NCBI GenBank assembly: GCA_035946955.1
Contig: DASYYE010000280.1
Location: 1 to 21,292 of the forward strand
Direction of reading: 5' to 3'
DNA: 21,292 nt
From: DASYYE01 sp035946955
Lineage (GTDB): Bacteria > Actinomycetota > Actinomycetes > Streptosporangiales > Streptosporangiaceae
Part shown: positions 14,668-21,292 of the stretch, piece by piece
Layout of the letters: each line of letters begins with the position of its first letter
How positions within the stretch are numbered: position 1 is the first letter of the stretch
Translations under genes and position numbers: made by a program
Notes under the pieces: generated by a model
Seen by the model: only the letters and a program-made list of their open reading frames with translations
The model's database searches: none
Told to the model about the DNA's origin: nothing

Positions 14668-15962
14668 TCACCTTGCACATGGTTGGTGGCCTTGGCCGGG
14701 TTGTGGGGCTGCGTAGGTGAGCCAGTTGCTGCTGGCCTGGGTTGCCCAGCGGTTGGCGGTGGTGGCGCCGACGCCGATGAGTTCGCCGAGCATGGCGGGC
14801 GGGATCTGGGATGCCAGCTGGGCGCGGGCGGTGTTGCGCATCGCTGCTGGGCTGATGCCCAGGGCTTTGAGCCGGCTGGCGAGGATCAGTGGCCCGGCTG
14901 GGCGCCCGGCGTGGCGGCCGGGGAACAGCCAGTGGCTTTCGATCTGGTCGGCGACGCCGTTGGTGCGCCGGGTGGGGAGCTGGGTGATCAGGGTGGCGAA
15001 TGGCTGGTGGATGGGCAGGGGGTGCCGTCGAGGACAACCAGTACGGTGCCGTCGCTGCCGTGGCGGATGTCGTCGCGGGTGAGCCGGGCGATGCGGGTGA
15101 GTGGCTGGCCGTAGAGGACGAGGAGGGCGGCGGCTACCCGGTCATCGGCCGGGATGGTGTTGTCGGTGACCAGGCGGCGGGCGGTGGCCCAGCGTTGTTC
15201 GTGGTTCAGCGGGGATCGCATGACCTTGGGCGGGGCTGGCGGGATGGTGACCTGCGGGGACAGGTGGTGGCGGTCGCGGGCCCAGGCCAGGAACCCGCGG
15301 GCCAGCCAGTGGGTGCCGGCCGGCTGGGCGAACCAGTGGTCCAGGTCAGCCTGGGTGAGGGTGGCTAGGGTGCGCCCGTTGCGGTGGGTGGCCTCCAGCA
15401 GGGCGAGCACGGCCCGCAGCGTGCGGCGGGCGTTGTTGAGGCTGTGGGCCATCGGCGCCCCGGTTTCGGCGCGGCGGCGCAGGCGGGGCAGCACCTGCCA
15501 GCGCAGCCAGGTCTGCGCGGCCTTGGCGTCGCTGGTGTCGATGCGTGCGGCGGCCAGCAGCCCGGCCGTGAAGTCGCCGAGCCGCTCAACGCGCCGGATG
15601 GTGGTGGTGTCGGGCAGTGCCCCGGCGGCGACAAGCAGGGCGCGCAGGTGCTCCACGCTGCGGTTGCCGCCGGCCTGGTCGAGGGTCTCGTGGGTCAGTG
15701 CCGCCTCCCCGGCGGCGAGGCGGGTGAGCAGCTGGCCGCCCTGGCTGTTTCGAAGCCACTTCCGCGCGATGTAGAAGCTCCCGGCGGTCATCACCGCGGC
15801 CCGGACCGGGACGAGCGCGGGGGGCAGGAGTTCGGGCGGGCCGGTGCGGGCGTCGAACTCTGCGCCGAGCGCGCAGCGGTGGCACAACCAGGACTTAAAC
15901 ATCCAGGTGCGCGGCCCGGTGGCGCCGCAGTGGGCGCACCGCCCACCGCCGGTTTCGTTCAC
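14668..15962 (-). pseudogene. Zn-ribbon recombinase-like protein with frameshift (trio protein 3, block 2)
   Basis: GTG 15962 overlaps the HTH stop (GTGA), exactly as in block 1. The N-terminus has a single zinc ribbon (C9/C12 and C27/C30) rather than four, followed by FYIARKWLRNS, TWLRWQVLPRL and LVLYGQPLTRIARLTRDDI, the last resembling recombinase box I. The frame closes at 14988 after DGTPCP, but adding one base in the run of five C (plus-strand G run 15018-15022) continues it as LPIHQPFATLITQLP and on to NRWATQASSNW, ending at 14668, about 431 residues. Where the catalytic Tyr would fall there is Trp (ANRWA). So it is either a recent pseudogene, a slippage-dependent gene, or a sequencing error in a homopolymer. 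Confidence 0.7.
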
Positions 15963-16291
15963 CGGCCGGTGATCTCGGCTCGCCGGGGCCGGCGCCCCTT
16001 CAGTTCCTGCACCGGGGACGGCCTGCCCGCTGCCGCCTTCTTCGCCGCGGGGGCGGCAACCGGTTCGATCAGGTCGTTGGGGGTGCAGCCCAAGATGTCG
16101 CACAACGCCATCAGTGTGGGCAGCGACAGCCGCTCGGGGGTCTGGGTCACCAGCCGGTAGACCTGCGCCGCTGACAGCGCCACCCCCCGCTCGGCCAGCA
16201 GCGGCACCAGGTCGCTGGTGGCATACATGCCTGCCTGGGCCATCAGCAGCCGCAGGTTCCACCGGTAGCTGAGCTTGCGTGCCATCACCAT
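15959..16291 (-). CDS. Cro/C1-type HTH protein (trio protein 2, block 2)
   Basis: The protein has 110 residues, starting MVMARKLSYRWNLRLLMAQA. The HTH runs through SDLVPLLAERGVALSAAQVY and RLSLPTLMALCDILGCTPND, with a basic, Ala-rich tail (APAAKKAAAGRPSPVQELKG). It is homologous to the block 1 HTH protein (shared RWNLR head and CTP-DL ending). ATG 16291 lies one base after the recombinase stop, and its own stop overlaps the GTG of the next gene, so all three genes are tightly coupled. Likely an accessory DNA-binding factor or repressor of the trio. Confidence 0.82.
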   Translation of the reverse strand: MVMARKLSYRWNLRLLMAQAGMYATSDLVPLLAERGVALSAAQVYRLVTQTPERLSLPTLMALCDILGCTPNDLIEPVAAPAAKKAAAGRPSPVQELKGRRPRRAEITGR

Positions 16292-16292
16292 C

Positions 16293-17423
16293 TCACCCTT
16301 CACCCTGGCCGCCGGCGGTGCCTGCCGCCCAGGCGGGCTGCAGCGCCCGCGCCAGCGCGGCCTGCAGGTAGTCGCTGCCCACCTTCGTATAGCCGGCCGT
16401 CGACGACCCCCACCGGTGACCCACCTGCTGCTGCACGAACAGCTGGTCAGCGCCGTCTTCGAGCAGGTGGGTGATATAGGAGTAGCGCAGGCAGTGCGGC
16501 GACAGCACCGCCTCCAGGCCCAGGGCGTCCCGGTACGCGGCGAACCGGTCATTGACCGCCGCCGACGCCACCCGGCTGCCCCGCTCGGTCGGCCACAACA
16601 TCCGCGCGGCCCCCACCTGGTAGGCCGGGCGGACCTCACCCACCCACTCCGCCACCGCCTGCGCAGCCCACTCCATGACAGTCAGCACCGTCCGCTGCCG
16701 CGGCGGGCCGCCGCGGCTGGCCTTGCCATAGCGGACGTTCACCACCCCGTAGCCGCCGAACTGCAGCGCCTTAGGGTTGCGGCCCCAGTCGGTCACCTCC
16801 AGCATCACCGCCTCCCGCCGCCGCAGCCCCCACGCATAGACCGTCTTGAACAGCACCGCATCGCGGTAAGCAGCCAGCCATCCCTTACGGCCAGACCGGC
16901 CAGCCACCGCCACCCGCTCATCGCAGTAGTCGAAGAACCGCTGCAGCTCCTCCCGGCTCAGCGGGCGGTTCTCCGGCCGGGCCTCCCCCTCCACCCGGTG
17001 CACCGCGGTGTTCCACTCATGGAACACCTGGACCGGATGAGTCCCGAACCGCTCCTGGCAGACCTGCGCCCACTCGTAACGGGCGTCGCAGACATAGCCC
17101 AGGAACAACGCCACCGACATCTGGTAGCCACGGACCGTCGAGTGTGCCAGTCCAGCCTCCACCAGCGACGACGTCCACTCCTCCACATCCGGCGCCGTCC
17201 ACGACCACGGGTACTCATTCGTGAACGCCACCAGCCGCCGCACCGCAAACCCCCGGTTCTCAACCGTCGTCGCCGCCAGCAACCGCGACCGCTGCTGCGC
17301 CGCCCACCCCGCGAGCATCGCATCCAGCACCGCCTCCTCCGGCTGCAAGAACGACACCCCAGCCGCCAGCACCGCCCGCGCCGAACCCGCCAGCACCACC
17401 GCCTCCACCGCCCGTGACCGCAC
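16293..17423 (-). CDS. Tyrosine recombinase (trio protein 1, block 2)
   Basis: The protein has about 376 residues from GTG 17423. The catalytic set is intact: Arg in VYAWGLRRREAVMLEVTD (R201), hairpin Lys in VRYGKASRG, H-x2-R in LSPHCLRYS (H310, R313), His in QQVGHRWGS (H336) and the nucleophile in STAGYTKV (Y345). The core-binding domain includes TTVENRGFAVRRLVAFTNEY. It has the same gene position as the block 1 recombinase and shares the VRYGK-SRG hairpin and general layout, but differs greatly in sequence. GTG 17423 is chosen because GAGAGGGG precedes it; GTG 17438 and TTG 17453 are in-frame alternatives. It should catalyse integration and excision of block 2. Confidence 0.9.
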   Translation of the reverse strand: MRSRAVEAVVLAGSARAVLAAGVSFLQPEEAVLDAMLAGWAAQQRSRLLAATTVENRGFAVRRLVAFTNEYPWSWTAPDVEEWTSSLVEAGLAHSTVRGYQMSVALFLGYVCDARYEWAQVCQERFGTHPVQVFHEWNTAVHRVEGEARPENRPLSREELQRFFDYCDERVAVAGRSGRKGWLAAYRDAVLFKTVYAWGLRRREAVMLEVTDWGRNPKALQFGGYGVVNVRYGKASRGGPPRQRTVLTVMEWAAQAVAEWVGEVRPAYQVGAARMLWPTERGSRVASAAVNDRFAAYRDALGLEAVLSPHCLRYSYITHLLEDGADQLFVQQQVGHRWGSSTAGYTKVGSDYLQAALARALQPAWAAGTAGGQGEG

Positions 17424-17610
17424 CCCTGCCCCTCTCACACACCCAGCAACCAACGCGTGATTCTTATATCAGATGCAAGCGCGGCAGGTGAGCGCCCAGC
17501 TCATCTGCCACATCAGAGAAGGGCCATCCGCAGACCAGCAGCACCCGAACCCCCCAGTTCCGGGCACTCACAAGACTCCGAATCCTGCATCCAATGCAAA
17601 ACCGGAGAGT
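17424..17610 (-). promoter_or_regulatory. Leader and right end of block 2, with -10-like TATAAG
   Basis: This non-coding stretch of about 190 bases lies upstream of the recombinase. The minus strand has TATAAG (plus-strand 17463-17468), a good -10 element 40 bases before the chosen GTG, in an A+T-richer island; no clear -35 is seen 17 bases upstream. Plus-strand TATATCAGATG (17465-17475) partly mirrors CATATCTGA near the left end (14611-14619), which may reflect paired recombinase sites. Finishes with GCAAAACCGGAGAGT. Confidence 0.35.
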
Positions 17611-20600
17611 TCATCCACAACCACTTCGTTATCAAGGCGCTGCACCTCACCCGGCCGGGCGGGGTGGTCGCGGTGCTAACTTCCCGGTTCACCATGGACG
17701 CCCGCAACCCAGCGGCGCGGCGGGAGATCGGTGGCCTGGCGGACCTGCTGGGCGCGGTGCGGCTCCCCAGCGGCGCCCATCAGCGCGCGGCTGGCACCCA
17801 GGTCGTCACCGACCTGCTCATCCTGCGGCGCCGCGAACCAGGCCGGGAGCCGGACAGCCCAGCCTGGGAGCAGGCCCGGCCGGTCAGGCTCGACGGCGAA
17901 GACGTGCCCATCAACGAGTACTTCCTCACCAACCCGGACGCGGTCCTCGGCGAACTATCCGCGGTGAACGGCGCCTACCGGGCCGGTGACCTGGCCGTCC
18001 GGCCCACCGGCGACCTGGTCCCGGCCCTCGATGACGTGCTGGTCCGCATCGCGGACCGGTCCCGGGACCGGGCCGTGCTGTGGTCCGCCGCGCCGCCGGA
18101 ACCAGCCGTAGCGGACGTGGACCTGGGACCGCGGTCCATTCAGCCTGACGGGTACCTGGAGGGCCGGCCGGACGGGACGTTCACACAGGTCGACGCGGGG
18201 CACGCACAGCCGTTCCCGGTGCCGCGCCGGCAGGCGAGCGAACTCCGCGCGCTGCTCGGGTTGCGAGACACCGCCCGGGCGCTGCTAGACGCCGAATCGG
18301 CATCCCCGGAGGACACGCCAGAGATCGATGGCCTGCGTCGTGGACTCGGCCGCCGCTACAACAGCTACGCCCGCACGTACGGACCACTCAACCGGTTCTC
18401 CTGGCGAAGGACGGGACGCACGAACGCTGACGGCCGGGAAGCGCTCGCCAGGGTCCGTCCGCCGCAGGGCGGGTTCCGCACCGACCCGTTCTGCGCGCTC
18501 GTGTACGCGCTGGAGGACTTCGAACCCACCGAACAGCGAGCCGTCAAGACCGCCATCTTCACTCGCCGGGTCGTCGCTCCCCGCGCACCCAGGCTGGGTG
18601 CAGACAGCCCCGCTGACGCGCTGGCGGTCTGCCTCGATACCTGTGGCGAGGTCCGGCTCACTGAGATCGCCCGGCTGCTCGGCACCGACCAAGAACGTGC
18701 CCGGGCGGAACTCGGTGCCCTAGTGTTCGACGAGCCCGGCTCAGACCGGCTGGTGCCTGCTGCGGAGTACCTGTCCGGCCAGGTGCGTGACAAGCTCAAG
18801 ACCGCTGAAGCAGTGGCGGCTGACGACCCGCGGTACGCGGTCAACGTCGCCGAACTCCGGAAAGTGATCCCCCGCAACCTCACCCCAGGCGAGATCGACG
18901 CACGGCTCGGCGCCGCCTGGATCGACGCTCCATATATAAGGCAGTTCCTGAGCGAAATCCTCGACGACGACACCCTGCAGGTCGAGCACCCGGGCGGGCA
19001 GGTATGGACGGTGCGCGGCAGGCGCGGCACCGTGCTCGCTACCTCGACCTGGGGCACCACCAGTTACCCCGCCCCAGCACTGGCACAGGCGGTATTGGAA
19101 CAGCGGGCGATCGAGGTCCGCGACAAGACCTTCGATGACACGTGGGTGCTGAACCTCGACGCCACACTGGCTGCGCAGGAGAAGGCCAGCGAACTGGGGG
19201 AGCGGTTCGCGGAGTGGGCCTGGGAAGACTCCAGCCGGGCCGACGAACTCGCTCGCATCTATAACGACAGATTCAACGGGATCGTCCTGCGCAACTACGA
19301 CGACGTTAGCCTCAGCCTGCCCGGTCTGTCGGAAGACTTCGAACCCCGGCCGCACCAGGTCGCCGCTGTGGCCCGGATCATCCACGAGCCCGCCGTCCTG
19401 CTCGCGCACGAGGTCGGTGCAGGGAAGACCGCCGAACTGGTGATGGGGGCCATGGAGCTACGGCGGCTCGGTCTGGCCCGCAAGCCCGCCATCGTCGTGC
19501 CCAACCACATGATCGAGCAGTTCGCGCGGGAATGGCTCCAGCTCTATCCCCAAGCCCGCGTCCTGGTAGCCCGGCGAGAAGAACTGCAAGGGGAACGCCG
19601 CCGTCAGTTCGTCGCCCGGTGCGCGACCGGCGAGTGGGACGGGATCATCATGTCCCGCTCGGCGTTCGAGCGTATCCCTATGAGCCCCCAGGCCCAGCGC
19701 GACTACCTGGACCGTGAACTGGATCAGCTCCGCGAGTGGATCGCCGAGGCGGAGAAGGGGGAGAGGCTGTCGGTCAAGCGCCTTGAGGCGACGCTGCTGC
19801 GGGCCGAGGAACGGATCAAGGCCAAACTGGACCGCCCACGCGATCCCGGAATCACGTTCGAGGCCACCGGGATCGACTGGCTCGGGGTCGATGAGGCACA
19901 CGGTTACAAGGCACTTCGCACGCCTTCAGTGATCCGCGATGCGGCCATCGACGGGTCGATGCGCGCCTCTGATCTCGATATGAAGATCGACTACCTGCGG
20001 CGGCGCAACGGCAAGCGGGTCGTCACCTTCGCGACCGCGACCCCGATCGCCAATTCGGTCACCGAGGCGTACGTGATGCAGCGCTATCTGCGGCCTGACC
20101 TGTTGGAAGCAGCCGGGATCTCGGTGTTCGACTCCTGGGCTGCCACGTTCGGCCAGGTCGTCACCCAGGTGGAGTTGGCCCCCGAAGGTGGCAGCAACTT
20201 CCGGTTGAACAGCCGTTTTGCCAAGTTCCGGAACGTGCCCGAGTTCCTTCGCCTGCTCCACGTGTGCGCCGATGTGAAGACGGGAGAAGACCTCAAGCTG
20301 CCGGTCCCGTTGCTGGGGGCGCGTGCCGGTGACGGGCAGCGGGCACCAGAGACCGTGGTCACCGAGCCATCCCCGGAGCTGGCCGCCTACGTCACGGAAC
20401 TTGGTGCGCGGGCGGATGCCGTGCGCTGCCGGGCTGTGGCACCGCAGGAAGACAACATGCTGAAGGTCTCAGGCGATGGCCGACGGGCGGCGCTGGATCT
20501 GCGGCTGGCCGGGCTGCCCCAGACCACGCCCGGCAAGCTCGACAACGCGGCCAGGCTGATCGTCGGCATCTGGCGGGACCACCGCGACGACGAATACCCC

Positions 20601-21292
20601 GGTCCGGACGGTGGTCCGAGCCCGGTCCGCGGATCGCTGCAGATCGTGTTCTGCGACCTCGGCACACCGGGACCAGGCTGGAACGCCTACGACTATCTGC
20701 GGGACCAGCTCACGGACCACGGCATGCCACGCGGACAGGTCCGGTTCATCCACGAGGCTCGCACGGACCAGGAGAAGGCCGAGCTGTTCGCCGCCTGCCG
20801 GGCAGGCGAGGTCGCGGTCCTCGTCGGCTCGACCGAGAAGATGGGCGTGGGCACCAACGTCCAGACTCGCGCGGTCGCGCTGCACCACCTCGACGCACCC
20901 TGGCGCCCCGCCGACGTCGCCCAGCGAGAAGGCCGCATCCTCCGCCAGGGCAACCACAACCCCGAGGTACGCATCTACCGCCACGTGGTCCAGCGCAGCT
21001 TCGACGGCTACGTCTGGCAAGCCCTCGAACGCAAAGGCCGGTTCGTCGCCCAGGTGATGCGCGGCCGCCTCGACGTCCGCGAGATCGACGACATCGGCGA
21101 CGCCGCTCTGTCCTACACCGAGGTCAAGGCCCTCGCCACCGGCAACCCACTGCTGATGGACAAAGCCGCAGCCGACGCCGAACTGACCCGCCTCGAACGA
21201 GCCGAACGCGCCCACCACCGCACCCAAGACGCCCTGCGCCACACCATCACCCGGCTCCATGCGCGCATTTCTGCCCTCACCGGTGTGGTCGG
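17611..21292 (+). pseudogene. 3' piece of methylase-helicase (DarB-like), runs off the right edge
   Basis: The frame resumes with IHNHFVIKALHLTRPGG and TSRFTMDARNPAARREIG (the rest of the methylase), continues through a linker of about 500 residues, then an SNF2-type helicase: PHQVAAVARI, Walker A HEVGAGKT (GAGKT at 19416-19430), DEAH (19890-19901), TATP (20034-20045), and the C-terminal half with STEKMGVGTNVQTRA and QREGRILRQG (QREGR at 20922-20936). No stop occurs before the window ends, so at least 1226 codons lie here. No obvious start or ribosome site lies at the junction, so this half is probably silent unless block 2 leaves. It would remodel or protect transferred DNA in the recipient, by analogy with DarB-like antirestriction proteins; the specific role is inferred. 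Confidence 0.85.

Larger units (their letters stand above)
14595..17610. mobile_element. Block 2: recombinase-trio element inserted in the methylase-helicase gene
   Basis: This is a minus-strand block of about 3.0 kb with only the trio: tyrosine recombinase, HTH protein, and a frameshifted Zn-ribbon protein. Its limits come from the host gene: the left frame (phase of 14591) and the right frame (phase of 17613) differ, and excising 14595-17610 joins them so that GGH is followed by IIHNHFVIKALHL, as expected for the family. No obvious direct duplication flanks it. An 8-base palindrome GTGGCCAC (14586-14593) ends one base before the left junction. Ends are accurate to a few bases only. Confidence 0.75.

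Noticed and set aside
9838..17423. The two tyrosine recombinases as the integrase of the conjugative element itself
   Set aside because: Each lies in a minus-strand block that splits an element gene, so they belong to secondary insertions. The element's own integrase is probably outside the window.
20469..21260. A 263-codon minus-strand frame opposite the helicase C-terminal domain
   Set aside because: It is opposite SNF2 motifs that are unmistakable on the plus strand; Val/Ala/Asp-rich shadow translation.

Overview
The window is visibly very G+C-rich, uses GTG starts freely and packs its genes with ATGA/GTGA overlaps, which points to an actinobacterium; the genus cannot be read from the sequence. 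The plus-strand genes form the transfer region of an integrative conjugative element or conjugative plasmid with a Gram-positive type IV secretion system. In order they are: a divergent GntR regulator (cut by the left edge), a small superinfection-immunity-like membrane protein, a two-helix membrane protein, a membrane-anchored extracytoplasmic protein, a probable 28-residue membrane peptide, a VirB6/TrbL-like polytopic protein, an SCO6880-type protein, a VirB4-like ATPase, a small broken gene, a VirD4-like coupling protein, a DUF4913 protein, an unrecognised 127-residue protein, and a very large adenine methylase plus SNF2-type helicase (DarB-like) that runs off the right edge.

Two minus-strand blocks interrupt this operon. 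Block 1 (about 6621-11084) splits a small gene lying between the VirB4-like and VirD4-like genes. Block 2 (about 14595-17610) splits the methylase-helicase gene just after its NVPF catalytic motif. Both carry the same three-gene cassette in the same order and with the same junctions: a complete tyrosine recombinase, then within 1-4 bases a small Cro/C1-type HTH protein, then (through a GTGA overlap) a Zn-ribbon protein whose C-terminus looks like a degenerate tyrosine recombinase. The two cassettes are clearly related but divergent, so they are separate arrivals rather than a recent duplication. Block 1 also carries a CmtR-like ArsR regulator and a cation diffusion facilitator as passenger genes. 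Block 2 carries only the trio, and its third gene has a one-base frameshift in a run of five C.

The architecture (a recombinase of about 365 residues, a protein of about 105, a protein of about 430-590, optional metal-resistance cargo, no obvious target duplication) recalls Tn554-type transposons and recombinase-in-trio elements, but gene order and third-protein make-up differ. I consider this trio the most interesting system here. Deleting each block at the proposed ends restores an open, sensible reading frame in the host gene, which supports the boundaries to within a few bases. The host element probably transfers poorly or not at all in its present state, because both a transfer-operon gene and the methylase-helicase are split. 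No rRNA, tRNA or CRISPR array was seen.
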